From Pseudomonadota bacterium (GTDB lineage: Bacteria > Pseudomonadota > Alphaproteobacteria > Sphingomonadales > Sphingomonadaceae): DNA of 64,000 nt. Of the stretch, positions 18,873 through 27,812 are shown one piece after another (within the stretch, counting starts at the first letter, position 1; the number at the start of each line of letters is the position of its first letter). A model generated the notes under the pieces. The model was not told the DNA's origin. It did no database searches and saw only the letters and a list, made by a program, of their open reading frames with translations. Location of the stretch: NCBI GenBank assembly GCA_020160755.1, contig JAIUPN010000002.1, positions 310,001 to 374,000 of the forward strand, read 5' to 3'. The position numbers and the translations under genes are program-made.

Positions 18873-19799
18873 CTATCGGCGCGCCGCCGCCTCAAGCTCA
18901 GCGATCTTGGCCGAACAGACCTGATGGACCACGCGGCCTAGTTCCTCGACGCGCTCGCCGAGCCAAGTCAGCTCTTCCTCGCTGATCTTGTAATGCTTGG
19001 AATAGCGCGCCTTGGTGTAGGCTTCCTTCAGTTTCTGGAACATCGATCGCTCGCGATGGGTGTCTTCTGGCCAGAGGCCGTAAAGACGGCGGTCCAGGCC
19101 CTCAGCCAGCGAACGCAAGAACGCGATGTTATGGTTGTAGGGTGTGTAGAGCGTCAGCGTTAGTAGGACGCAGGAATACAGGCGCTCGGTCGCCTGATGA
19201 AGTTCAAAGGCTGCGATCTTGCCACGCCCGCGCTCCATCGCATGTTTTGCTTGATCGTAAAAATCCATGGCGCTGGTCAGCCACTCGTCGAAATATTCCT
19301 TGGCGGCTTCCAACGCCTGTTCCGGTGTTTTCGGCTTCGGCGTAGCCAATTCTCGGTCATCGGCTTCGTAGAGCGCGATCCCGTCTTTCACGACCTCCAT
19401 GAAGAAGACGCGACCGTGCGAGAGCCCGTCGTTCACCTCGTGCAGGCTGTGGACGATAAAATTGACCGGCGTGTGCAGCGTTTTCTCGATCGTGTAAGCG
19501 CGAATGAGACGTTCCTCGGCAGTCGCCCAATAGGCGGCGCGGTCGGTCATCTCTTTTTGGCTGACGATGACGAGGATGTCATAGTCGGATTTATACTGGT
19601 TCGCCGACAGCGGCGCATCGACCCAGTCGCCCCGCGCGTGGCTGCCAAACAGGATGATCTTGAGAATACGCGCACCCTTGCGCGGGCCGGTCGCACTTTC
19701 GGTCGCGCCCCGAAACTCGTCGAAGATCGTCTCAACGACGCGTTCAAGTTCGCGCTGCTTGGCGGCAGGTAGGTGATCGACGTCTGTTCGCATGCTCAT
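18873..19799 (-). CDS. Nucleotidyltransferase-HEPN domain protein
   Basis: 308 residues from ATG 19799 (the open frame extends upstream to 20219 but that part has no coding character). Residues ~30-75 carry the intact nucleotidyltransferase motif KIILFGSHARGDW, then SDYDILVIV. The C-terminal half (FYDQAKHAMERGRGKIAAFE, LHQATERLYSCVLLTLTLYT) is a HEPN domain of the type fused to kanamycin-nucleotidyltransferase-like proteins. I do not see the R-x4-6-H ribonuclease motif there. Such proteins act as self-contained toxin/antitoxin-like or stress modules, but the substrate is unknown. Confidence 0.8.
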   Translation of the reverse strand: MSMRTDVDHLPAAKQRELERVVETIFDEFRGATESATGPRKGARILKIILFGSHARGDWVDAPLSANQYKSDYDILVIVSQKEMTDRAAYWATAEERLIRAYTIEKTLHTPVNFIVHSLHEVNDGLSHGRVFFMEVVKDGIALYEADDRELATPKPKTPEQALEAAKEYFDEWLTSAMDFYDQAKHAMERGRGKIAAFELHQATERLYSCVLLTLTLYTPYNHNIAFLRSLAEGLDRRLYGLWPEDTHRERSMFQKLKEAYTKARYSKHYKISEEELTWLGERVEELGRVVHQVCSAKIAELEAAARR

Positions 19800-19953
19800 A
19801 GAATCTTCGAGAAACTGTAGTGGTTTGGCAAGGACAATCGGGTAGCCGGTGAACAGCTCTGCCGAAGACCGGTTTTCGGAGAGGCAATTGGCAAGCCCCT
19901 GAAACCTGGCGGGGTTCAGCAACCCGACCTTAAAGCATGGGCGAGGAAAATAC

Positions 19954-20181
19954 ATGGGCAGACCGCCGAAACACGACCTCTCGACTTGGACCGTGGTCAA
20001 CGATTTTCCCGATCCGATTCCCGTCACAGAAGCGGAGGTTGCCGTGTTCGAACGCTGGTTCAGCGACTTTTTCGACGAACTATTTGAGCCGCCTGCGCCG
20101 CCATCGGTCGTTCCAGAAACGAGCGCGCACGTAGAGGGGATGGACGCTGAGCCCCTGTGGTCCTGGCCCGACCTGCCATGA
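19954..20181 (+). CDS. Small conserved hypothetical protein
   Basis: 75 residues from ATG 19954, with GAGGAAAA upstream. It begins MGRPPKHDLSTWTVVNDFPD and continues with an acidic aromatic stretch (AEVAVFERWFSDFFDELFEP). It is divergent from the nucleotidyltransferase-HEPN gene and followed at 25 bp by another plus-strand gene. I recall similar small proteins in sphingomonads but no function. Confidence 0.6.
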   Translation: MGRPPKHDLSTWTVVNDFPDPIPVTEAEVAVFERWFSDFFDELFEPPAPPSVVPETSAHVEGMDAEPLWSWPDLP

Positions 20182-20206
20182 ACTCTCGAGCAGAGGTGAA
20201 AAGCCA

Positions 20207-20713
20207 TTGGATGTGACATTCAATCAGATGAGCGGCGCTATAGGATCGTTGATTCTGATCTGGTCCAGGATCGAACGATCTGCTCGCGATGACGTCGTCC
20301 GTCTCTTGGGATTTCTCCCGGCCAAGGCACACGGCATCAAAGCCGTCATAGGAACTTGGGAAGACGCTGTCGTCGAGGCGCAGCAAGCGGACACGCTGTG
20401 TGTCTTGCTGGCGGCAACTCTCAAATCGCAGCTTCAGGGGCAGTTGGATATCCGCAACGGGATTTGTCACGGACTGATCGGAATTATGGGGTCGGTCGGC
20501 GACGCCCCTGCCACGTTGAGTTGGGAGTTGAACTGCCTGAAGCGATCGATCTCCTGGGAAGAGTTACAATCGTCACTTGGGTGGCTTTCCAAGATTCATT
20601 TTGCCTTCTCGATGATCTCCAATCCGGATTTGCAACGCCTCGACTGCAGGGTGATCGACACTGACGAGAACCGAGAATGGTGGCGGACCGAGTGGGGTCT
20701 GCACCTGCCGTAA
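20207..20713 (+). CDS. Hypothetical protein
   Basis: 168 residues if started at TTG 20207, which has GAGGTG eight bases upstream; ATG 20228 is the alternative. It is mainly alpha-helical (AIGSLILIWSRIERSARDDV, then QLDIRNGICHGLIGIMGSVG). The helices with an R-N-x3-H-G-like segment (RNGICHG) recall HEPN/Swt1-type or abortive-infection accessory proteins, but this is weak. It converges on the relaxase gene. Confidence 0.55.
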   Translation: MDVTFNQMSGAIGSLILIWSRIERSARDDVVRLLGFLPAKAHGIKAVIGTWEDAVVEAQQADTLCVLLAATLKSQLQGQLDIRNGICHGLIGIMGSVGDAPATLSWELNCLKRSISWEELQSSLGWLSKIHFAFSMISNPDLQRLDCRVIDTDENREWWRTEWGLHLP

Positions 20714-20765
20714 CTGCAACCACAGGTGGAAATGCTCTCCGTCAGCGCAATCTCGGTTGAAGAGG

Positions 20766-23537
20766 TCAAAGGCCGAATGCCGCAAGGTTTTTAGATAATG
20801 CCGACCCCGCTGCTTTGTGAGCGTCGGCCGCCGGCATCGTAGCCTGTGCGATGGCCGTCTGCACGGCGCCAGCGCGTTCATTGATCGCCGAAACCAGCTT
20901 CGCGCGATTATCAGTGACGATCGTCGCCGACTCCTTCGCTCGCGAGATGCCGACGTAGAAGCTTTTTTGGTCGACCAGATTGGTCGCCTTGCTGTCAGCG
21001 TGGATGATGACATGATCGGCGGTGCGTCCCTGCGCGGCGAAGGCGGTATCGACATAAGCTTGGGCGATATGTCGGTCGCGCGCGGCGTCGAGGTCGAGGG
21101 TCTGCGTCTGACCGCGAGCCCCAGTGACCGTCGCCGTCCGCGCCTGCTCGTCGATGCCCGTCACTTCTCCGCGCGCACCGTTGATCCGCCCGGCTTCACG
21201 ATCATTGCGGGTGAAGCGGATGCTGTCGCCGGTCCTCAGCTCCATATTCTGCGGCGCAAACACCTGCACCCTGCCGGCGCCCCATTGCCGAAGCCGCCAG
21301 TCGACCTCCCGCCCATCCTCGGATTTGAGCGCAATGGCAGCTTTCGCCGGATCGACCGCCACGACACGATAGGCCTCACCGCGCGCGACACCCTTGTCGG
21401 CATAGTCGCGGGTGAAGCGCACGACATCGCCCCGGTCATAGCTTAGCGGATCGCGCGCCTCGGCGCGGGTGAGCCCCTTGTTGACAAGGCTTTCGACGGC
21501 GACGGCGGGACCGGAAAGCGCGCCCGACCTGACCAGCGCCGCCCTTATGTCTGCTGTCAGTGCATCGCGCCCCTCGCGCGAGGGTTCGATCACGAGCGTG
21601 CGGGACCGTGCCGCCTTGTCGAGCCCGGCATACCGATCGGCGATAGCGGCGAAGCGCCCAGTGCGATCGGCATGTTCGACGATCTGGCCGCCGCCGCGAT
21701 CGAGCGCGGCGAGCGCCTTCTTCGCATCACCCTCGATTGACGCGAGCACCGCATCCTTGGTGGCGGCATTGCTCTGCCGAACGATCTCGCCCAGCTTCGC
21801 GGTTTCCATGCCGGCACTCTGGAGCTGCGCGAATGCCGCGCCGGCCTCGACCGATCCAAGCTGCTTCATATCGCCCACGAGGATGACGCAAGCATCATGC
21901 TGCTCGGCCAACTCAAACAGCCGCGCCGTATCGCGCGCCGACAAAAGCGATGCCTCGTCGACGATCCACGCGACCGGCCGGCCGGAGGCCGAAACTTCGG
22001 GCGCGAGTAGATGGCGGGCAACGGTATCACCGCGCGTGCCGAGCGCTTCGCCGAGCGTCATCGCCGCCGATGCCGTCGGCGCGAGGGCGACGACCGACAC
22101 GCCGCGCGCCTCGGCCTCGCGCGCGAAGGTCGCAAGCACCGTCGTGGTCTTGGCGGTGCCAGCATAGCCCTGCACCGCGGTGATCCGATTGCGGCTGGTA
22201 AGGAGCTGTGCAGTCGCGGCCTTCTGGTCAGCGTTCCAGCCAAAGCCAGACCGCTCCGCCTGCGCCGCCGCTGCCGCAACCGCCTTGGCGGCGGCAAGCG
22301 GCGAGGCGATCGGCGCTAGCGCACTGCGCCCATACGCTTCGATCCGAAGCAACGTCTTCTCGGCCGCGATATTCTGGCGAGTCGTGAATCCGGCGAACGC
22401 GGCGCCGCGCCGATCGATGAACGTGCGGTCAACCAACTCGCTCTCTCTGGTGGCCCGTTCGATCGCATCACCAATCTCGGAATAGCCGACTTTCCCAAGG
22501 CCAACTCGCCCCGCTTCCTCATGAAGCGCCGCGACCGAAAACACCGATTTCCGCTCGCCAAGCTTGTCGGCGGCATGGGAGACGGCGCGATCGGCGACCG
22601 ATGAATCGGGAAGGTGAATGCCGTTCGCCGCCCTGGCTTCGGCATCGCGTACCAACGCCAGCCGGGCCTCGGCATCGAACCCGGCCCCGTCGGCGGTCGC
22701 GCGCCAGTCGGCGACCAAGGAAGCTTGGTCGGCCGCAACCTTCGCCTGCCGCGTATCGAGCGCGGCGACCTGTTTCTCAGCGGCGCTTGCCTCCTCGCGC
22801 GATGTCCCCCGTTCACCCAGCGCCGCCTCGATCTCGGCGCTGCGCGTGCTGAATGCCGCCATGACGTCAGCCGAAACGCCCTTGATCTCGAACATCGACT
22901 CCTTGCCCAGCGCGATCTCATAGCCGAGCTCGCGGACCTTCACGGCCAGCTCCTGTCGGTAGATGGCGCCGATCTGCTTCTGGAGCTGATAGATCGCGCG
23001 CGGCTCCAGGCTGCGCCACGATCCATCTTCCCCCTGCGTCGCATTCATGATTACATTGTGCGTGTGAAGTTGCGGGTCCTGCGCGCGGCTAGTCCCATGC
23101 TTAAAGCTGGCGACAATGAGATTGCCGGTGGCCTCGCGCGTCACGCTGCCGCCGTGCCGAACGCGGGTCGCGGCCATATGTGTCTCGACATGTGCGAGCG
23201 CGGTCTTCACCGCCCGCCCATGCGCTTCGATCAACCGCCGGTCACCCGTGACCTCGGCCATGATCGATACTGACTTGGGCGCACTCAGCGTCACATCCCA
23301 ACCGGGCCGATGTTCGAGCTGACCGTCACGAACCGTGCCAAGCTGTTGCCCTGCGACCTTGCCGTCGAGCAGTTCGCGGAAGGTATCCCGATCAACGTCG
23401 CCCGATAGTCCAAGCTCCTTCGCTCCCTCGCCGTGCCATTCAGACGGAGACAGCCCGCCCTCGGCATAATAGTCGTCGGCCTCATAATAGCTGCTCGCCT
23501 GCGCCGAGCTGGTCAGTGCGGATACCGACGCGACCAT
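20766..23537 (-). CDS. traA: MobF-family conjugative relaxase/helicase
   Basis: 923 residues. The N-terminal TrwC/TraI relaxase domain has paired tyrosines (Y17/Y18 and Y23/Y24) and the three-histidine metal site H147, H158, H160 (FKHGTSRAQDPQLHTHNVIM). The RecD-like helicase domain has a P-loop variant GYAGTAKTT near 457 and a Walker B WIVDEASLLS. C-terminal motifs include GDSIRFTRND and VDTAFAAQGRTADHVIIHAD. The protein nicks oriT and unwinds the transferred strand. Its start overlaps the TraD stop (TGATG), so both are made from one transcript. The gene symbol is generic. Confidence 0.9.
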   Translation of the reverse strand: MVASVSALTSSAQASSYYEADDYYAEGGLSPSEWHGEGAKELGLSGDVDRDTFRELLDGKVAGQQLGTVRDGQLEHRPGWDVTLSAPKSVSIMAEVTGDRRLIEAHGRAVKTALAHVETHMAATRVRHGGSVTREATGNLIVASFKHGTSRAQDPQLHTHNVIMNATQGEDGSWRSLEPRAIYQLQKQIGAIYRQELAVKVRELGYEIALGKESMFEIKGVSADVMAAFSTRSAEIEAALGERGTSREEASAAEKQVAALDTRQAKVAADQASLVADWRATADGAGFDAEARLALVRDAEARAANGIHLPDSSVADRAVSHAADKLGERKSVFSVAALHEEAGRVGLGKVGYSEIGDAIERATRESELVDRTFIDRRGAAFAGFTTRQNIAAEKTLLRIEAYGRSALAPIASPLAAAKAVAAAAAQAERSGFGWNADQKAATAQLLTSRNRITAVQGYAGTAKTTTVLATFAREAEARGVSVVALAPTASAAMTLGEALGTRGDTVARHLLAPEVSASGRPVAWIVDEASLLSARDTARLFELAEQHDACVILVGDMKQLGSVEAGAAFAQLQSAGMETAKLGEIVRQSNAATKDAVLASIEGDAKKALAALDRGGGQIVEHADRTGRFAAIADRYAGLDKAARSRTLVIEPSREGRDALTADIRAALVRSGALSGPAVAVESLVNKGLTRAEARDPLSYDRGDVVRFTRDYADKGVARGEAYRVVAVDPAKAAIALKSEDGREVDWRLRQWGAGRVQVFAPQNMELRTGDSIRFTRNDREAGRINGARGEVTGIDEQARTATVTGARGQTQTLDLDAARDRHIAQAYVDTAFAAQGRTADHVIIHADSKATNLVDQKSFYVGISRAKESATIVTDNRAKLVSAINERAGAVQTAIAQATMPAADAHKAAGSALSKNLAAFGL

Positions 23538-25435
23538 CAGATCGGTCCACCGTCGTCCGCGGACGGGGGTGCCGGCGGCTTCTTCCTTGCCTTCGGCTTT
23601 TCGACGACCTGCTTCTCGGCGGGCGGCGACACATCGCTGTCGGGCTCTTCTTTGGGCGCCGCCTCCAACGGCGGGTGCCAGAGGGTCGTATCCGGGTTCG
23701 CCGCGACGAAAGCGGGCTGGCGCGGCTCGCCGCGCTTCTCGATATGATCGGCGGTGAGTGCGATGCGCGCGACCGGCAGCCCATCGGGGAACAGCAAATA
23801 GCCCTCATAGCGTGCGAGGCGGAGTTCGCTTTCGAACACGGCGGGACGGGTCTTGCGCTGACGGCCGAGCGTCATCCGTGGCTTGTCGTCGCCATCGCCA
23901 AGCGCGCCGGTCATGGTCTGGATCTCGACCTCGCAGGTGCCGATCGTGTCGCTCGCCCAGCGCCGGGACTCGCCGTCGCCCATCTGGAGGAAGAGCTTGG
24001 TGTTGCAACAGCCGAGCATGGATTCGGCAAGGTCGTCGCCGTAGCGATGTCGCATCTGCCCGACACCTTGGAAGGTCAGCACGACCGCCGCCCCGAACTT
24101 GCGGCCCTCGGGCAGCAGGCGCGTCAGATTGTCGACACGCGGCAGGTCGGCAAGCTCATCGAGCAGGAACCAGACGCGGCGGTCGGATGACGGAGCAAGG
24201 CCAAGCATGGCACTCGCGGCGCATTCGAGCCAACAGGCGAGCAGCGGCTTCAACGCCGCAAATTGCTCTTCCTTCCGCGGCACGAAGATCCAGGGCTTGG
24301 CGCCTTTCGTCTCGTCGAGGCCGGCGATGAAATCGCGGAACGAAAAGACCTTCTCGCCTTCCTCTGGCATCCGAAGGAACTGGATGAGGTTCGCGGCCTT
24401 CGCGAGCATGAAGAGCACACTGCCGGTGGCTCGGTCGGCGTCGTCCGAGAAGGTGCGCGCCGACGACGTGTCCTTGAGCCAGGCCTTGAGCTTGTCCTTG
24501 TCCATCTTCTGCAGCGCTTCGAGCAAATCGAGCAGCGTGCATTTCTTCTCCTTCCAGAGCTCCCGGATCATGTTGGCGACGAGGATGCGGCTCGTTTCCA
24601 GCCAGACGTCATCGTCCTGCTTCCCGGTTTCGGTAACGAGCTGTTGCGCGATACGATCGGCATCGGCGGGATGCGCGATCTCGGCGAAGGGCGACCAATA
24701 GACGCAGCGGGCATCGAATGGATTGAGGATGATGTCGCCGCACTCGGGCCGGAAGTAATGGGCGATGAACTCGCCGCTGGTGTCATAGACCAGTGCGGCT
24801 TCGCCGCGCGCCGCGATCCCGTCGAGCATCTGGCGCAGCACCGTCGTCTTGCCGCTGCCGGTCGTTCCGACCATCGCCATGTGCCGGGTTTCGAGGCGGC
24901 GGGGAAAGGGGACGGGACCGATCGCTAGCGGATGCGTGCCGGCTTCGGCTCGCGCCTGCTTCACAAGCTCCTTCTCGCTCGTAACCCTAGTGCCGTCGAT
25001 CACGCGATCGCGGAGCGCGCGTTCGCGTCGGCGCGCTGCGACATCGCGGAGCAGGAACAGTCCCGACAGCCACGCGACAAATCCCAGCATGGCGCCGCGC
25101 ATGACAAACGACTTGGCGATGCTCGCCCGGCGGACAAAATAGGGATCGGTCGCGACCGTGCGAGCGGGGTTCAGATAGTCTCTCCCCTCATAACGGATCA
25201 CTATACCGGGATCGCCGCCTTCGCCTGCAAACCATGACAGCATCTTCGCGTGATAATGAGTGCCGGTGTCCCGAAGGATGCTCGGGTCGAGCATCAGATA
25301 GGGCGCCGCCAAACCGCCGAGCGCGATCGACGAGACCATGATCGCGAACTGTCGTTTGAACCGCCGCGTCTGGCTGTAGCGAAGATGACGCCGCAGCGTC
25401 TCGGCATGGAGCCGGAGATCGTGAGGCTCGCTCAT
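23537..25435 (-). CDS. traD: Type IV coupling protein (TraD/TrwB/VirD4 family)
   Basis: 632 residues. Two N-terminal membrane segments (FAIMVSSIALGGLAAPYLML; GAMLGFVAWLSGLFLL) precede a cytoplasmic ATPase with Walker A VGTTGSGKTTVL near 190 and Walker B RRVWFLLDELADLP. The FQGVGQMRHRYGDDLAESML segment is the TraD/TrwB sensor region. The C-terminus is a Pro/Lys-rich acidic tail. It links the relaxosome to a secretion channel; no channel genes are visible here. It overlaps the upstream ribbon-helix-helix gene by 4 bp. Confidence 0.9.
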   Translation of the reverse strand: MSEPHDLRLHAETLRRHLRYSQTRRFKRQFAIMVSSIALGGLAAPYLMLDPSILRDTGTHYHAKMLSWFAGEGGDPGIVIRYEGRDYLNPARTVATDPYFVRRASIAKSFVMRGAMLGFVAWLSGLFLLRDVAARRRERALRDRVIDGTRVTSEKELVKQARAEAGTHPLAIGPVPFPRRLETRHMAMVGTTGSGKTTVLRQMLDGIAARGEAALVYDTSGEFIAHYFRPECGDIILNPFDARCVYWSPFAEIAHPADADRIAQQLVTETGKQDDDVWLETSRILVANMIRELWKEKKCTLLDLLEALQKMDKDKLKAWLKDTSSARTFSDDADRATGSVLFMLAKAANLIQFLRMPEEGEKVFSFRDFIAGLDETKGAKPWIFVPRKEEQFAALKPLLACWLECAASAMLGLAPSSDRRVWFLLDELADLPRVDNLTRLLPEGRKFGAAVVLTFQGVGQMRHRYGDDLAESMLGCCNTKLFLQMGDGESRRWASDTIGTCEVEIQTMTGALGDGDDKPRMTLGRQRKTRPAVFESELRLARYEGYLLFPDGLPVARIALTADHIEKRGEPRQPAFVAANPDTTLWHPPLEAAPKEEPDSDVSPPAEKQVVEKPKARKKPPAPPSADDGGPI

Positions 25436-25803
25436 GACCGTTCCTCCGCTGTCGCCCGTTGCCGATCATAGGCCCGGTTCGTTTCGGCGGTGATGACCTC
25501 GTCGCTCTTGCTGCCGCCCATCGCGGCGCTGCGCGCATAGCAATAGGCTGCGCAGGCCGTGTGCAAGGTTCGGTCGAGCAGGCGTTCGACATCGGCGAGG
25601 CGGGTGCTGATCGACGCCACCTCGGCGACCAGTTCGCGATCGTCTGAGCTGCTGACGGTGGGATTTACATGACCGTCGATCCCTGTCTTCACGCAGCGGC
25701 GGAGCATCGCATAAACCGTCTTGCCCTGCCGGTCGGCCAGCGCGCGAAGCGCGGTGTCGAGCGCCGCGGGCAGGCGGATGGAATGTTGGACGGTCTTCAT
25801 CAC
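25432..25803 (-). CDS. Ribbon-helix-helix relaxosome accessory protein
   Basis: 123 residues. The N-terminus VQHSIRLPAALDTALRALAD, then RQGKTVYAMLRRCVKTGID, fits a ribbon-helix-helix DNA-binding fold like that of TrwA/TraY/MobC accessory proteins. A helical region with a coiled-coil-like segment follows (VAEVASISTRLADVERLLDR). It is the first gene of the traD-relaxase operon and sits beside the candidate oriT, where such proteins bind and also repress their own promoter. Confidence 0.75.
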   Translation of the reverse strand: MMKTVQHSIRLPAALDTALRALADRQGKTVYAMLRRCVKTGIDGHVNPTVSSSDDRELVAEVASISTRLADVERLLDRTLHTACAAYCYARSAAMGGSKSDEVITAETNRAYDRQRATAEERS

Positions 25804-26007
25804 GCCGCCTCCCTGAGGGTGCGGATCGCACCCTCGAATTTTGGCGGAAAAGCGTCACTGAGGCGAAGCAATGGCGGAGCGCACTCTGATCGCACCCTCG
25901 AAAAGTGGTGAAAAAGCTGGATGCACCCGTGCGTGAGGTGTGTATCCAAATCGCGGGTCCGATGCGTAGCATCGCGGCCCAGCAACCTTGCTCCAGAAGC
26001 AGCCGTG
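25804..26007. other. Candidate oriT and mobilisation promoter region
   Basis: The 204-bp gap upstream of the relaxosome operon holds a perfect 9-bp inverted repeat (GAGGGTGCG at 815-823 and CGCACCCTC at 827-835, offsets within 25000) around GAT. A 15-base direct repeat GATCGCACCCTCGAA occurs at 25824-25838 and 25888-25902. A GATGC/GCATC hairpin sits near 25960. The position beside a MobF relaxase set and the repeat architecture match oriT regions. The nick site cannot be placed. Confidence 0.55.
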
Positions 26008-26535
26008 TCAGACATGGTCCGGGCCCTCCGTAGCTTGGAACTTCGCTTTCCGGAGAGCGACCCAGTCGGCGATCATTGCCTTGGCTTCGCGGTCGGCGGA
26101 TTGGCGGTCATATGGATTTACGGCTGGCACAAATTTGCGGCGGCCATTGTCTGCAAGCCAAGCCAGGATCGCGCGTTCGGTAGCTCCTCTCATATGATCA
26201 CGAAGGTCGTTGGCCTCGAAAGGATCGAGATTAATCGTGACGCCGTTGCTGAAGATTTCTCCCCCAAGGGGAAGATCATAATCGCCTGCCAATTGAAGCG
26301 GGCCGTCGATGTGGCAGTGGCTCACGTCGCCATCATAGATCGCCAGAGGCGGTCGCTCGGCGTAGCGCCAGAAATTGATAGCAGCGCGATAGGTGTCGCC
26401 GTCCTCGCCCTTTGCGAGCAGCTTCTCGATGATCGGACGCATAAATGCCACGGTCGCCACATCGGCGTCGGAATGTAAGTTGGGCGTCTCGCGCGAACGA
26501 AAGATACGGGCGAGCGCATTGCGAATTACAGACAT
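26008..26535 (-). CDS. Hypothetical protein of the mobile element
   Basis: 175 residues from ATG 26535, which has AGGAGG upstream; the frame also reaches a GTG at 26610. It begins MSVIRNALARIFRSRETPNL and ends KFQATEGPDHV. Blocks include FWRYAERPPLAIYDGDVSHC and NDLRDHMRGATERAILAWLA. No known domain is recognised. It lies between the excisionase-like gene and the mobilisation operon in the same direction. Confidence 0.6.
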   Translation of the reverse strand: MSVIRNALARIFRSRETPNLHSDADVATVAFMRPIIEKLLAKGEDGDTYRAAINFWRYAERPPLAIYDGDVSHCHIDGPLQLAGDYDLPLGGEIFSNGVTINLDPFEANDLRDHMRGATERAILAWLADNGRRKFVPAVNPYDRQSADREAKAMIADWVALRKAKFQATEGPDHV

Positions 26536-26599
26536 AGTCTGTCCTCCTGAAATCGGTTGTGTTGGGGATGGTGCGGGCGAGGCATTCGCCGCGCCGGTA

Positions 26600-26773
26600 T
26601 CAGGCTTCACGGCGCCCCTCGGTGAGCCGTGTGATCGACGCAGTCGTGATCAGCGTGCGCGTGCCGATCTTGAGCGCATCGACCTGACCGGTCTTGATGA
26701 GCTTGTAGATGGTGCTCCGGCCGACGCCGAGCGCCTTCGCCGTGCGGTTAATCGAGTATGCGAGTTCATCCAT
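26600..26773 (-). CDS. AlpA/excisionase-type helix-turn-helix protein
   Basis: 57 residues starting MDELAYSINRTAKALGVGRS and continuing TIYKLIKTGQVDALKIGTRT, then LITTASITRLTEGRREA. This is the MerR-like winged helix of the helix_turn_helix_17/excisionase family: the 'ALGVGRSTIYKLIKTGQ' pattern is diagnostic. Its stop lies just inside the long form of the next gene. Proteins of this type direct excision of, or activate, integrative elements; the integrase is 1 kb away. Confidence 0.8.
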   Translation of the reverse strand: MDELAYSINRTAKALGVGRSTIYKLIKTGQVDALKIGTRTLITTASITRLTEGRREA

Positions 26774-26883
26774 TGTCGCCTCCGTTGGAGTGCCGCGATG
26801 CGGCGGGCGACAGGATCATTTGCGGCTAAGCGCCGACAGTTCCAACAGGATGTGGATGCACCGGAAATCTGCCATTCGTGGCT

Positions 26884-26941
26884 GTTCCCCGGTAATTACC
26901 CACCTCCGGAAACCACGCAAATGCGAGGTTCCCCGGTAATT
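26884..26941. repeat. 14-bp direct repeat pair
   Basis: GTTCCCCGGTAATT occurs at 26884-26897 and 26928-26941, 44 bp apart, in the gap between the excisionase-like gene and the membrane-protein gene. An imperfect CCGG-centred element (CCTCCGGAAACC) sits between them. Paired sites of this kind could bind the excisionase-like protein or a regulator of the element. Confidence 0.5.
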
Positions 26942-26951
26942 CAGAGTAGGA

Positions 26952-27806
26952 TTAAGACGAACGATTTTTCGCGATCGTCTCCAGAATTTGATTTGCGTAA
27001 GGCGCGAGCTGCGACTGGCTCGGCACCTTCAGGCGTCTGTCGCGATACCAATCCTCAAGCAACTCGATGATTTCCTTCTGATTGCCGCGCTTCTTTGAGA
27101 TGTCGAGCGCCTGCACCATTGGGTGATCAATCAGCGCGATGATCGCATTTGTGTGATCATATTGCTTCGGTGCGCCCTTGCGATTCGGTTCCGCCTTGGC
27201 GTCAGCGATCAGTTTGTCGACGTCCACTTCCAGAAACAGTTCGCGCGCGAACCAGAGGCCCACCGGTCCGAAGAGCGCGCTGCGGATGGTGTCGCCCTTA
27301 GCCACATGGGCGGCGCGAAGCTTGCCGAAGAAATAGCGATGATCGACGTAGCGACGTTGGCCATTGCGAGCGAAGTAAAAGGCGCGCGGCGTCGATTCGC
27401 GTTGGAGAATGACGAACAGGCGTTCGAGATTCCGCACGGCCGGGTGTTCCACGTCCGCGTATGCGGGCTCCTGAGGTGCGGCAGCTTTCATCCCGCCATA
27501 CTGAAACACGCGCCACGATGCGGCGACGGCCAGCATTGAACCGAAGCATCCCAATCCGATCAGCGTGACGATTTCGGCCCCAGGCGTTTCACTCCAAGTG
27601 AGCGCGATCCCAGAAAGTAGTGTAGCGACGGTTGCTGAAGCGGTCGCCGTGAACGCGGTAGATAACAGCCAATATCGCTTCTGGATGACGCGCCAAGCTT
27701 CCGCCGTGATACGGTCGAGCTCGGCAAGTCCCGCTTGGTCCTCCGTGCTGATGAATCGAGCCGCGACGACGCGGAGCGGCAATACTTCCTTCCGGTCGTC
27801 CACCAT
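26952..27806 (-). CDS. Membrane protein of unknown function
   Basis: 284 residues. Two probable membrane segments lie near residues 45-70 and 78-98 (YWLLSTAFTATASATVATLL; IVTLIGLGCFGSMLAVAASW). A cytoplasmic region of ~180 residues follows (NLERLFVILQRESTPRAFYF, then YVDHRYFFGKLRAA). The layout resembles DUF4760-like or small effector membrane proteins, but I cannot assign a family. It ends 6 bp downstream of the integrase in the same direction, so the two may be co-transcribed. Confidence 0.6.
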   Translation of the reverse strand: MVDDRKEVLPLRVVAARFISTEDQAGLAELDRITAEAWRVIQKRYWLLSTAFTATASATVATLLSGIALTWSETPGAEIVTLIGLGCFGSMLAVAASWRVFQYGGMKAAAPQEPAYADVEHPAVRNLERLFVILQRESTPRAFYFARNGQRRYVDHRYFFGKLRAAHVAKGDTIRSALFGPVGLWFARELFLEVDVDKLIADAKAEPNRKGAPKQYDHTNAIIALIDHPMVQALDISKKRGNQKEIIELLEDWYRDRRLKVPSQSQLAPYANQILETIAKNRSS

Positions 27807-27812
27807 CTTCTC

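Noticed and set aside
19800..20219. N-terminal extension of the nucleotidyltransferase-HEPN frame
   Set aside because: It overlaps the divergent plus-strand small gene and has no domain; ATG 19799 gives a protein of normal size.
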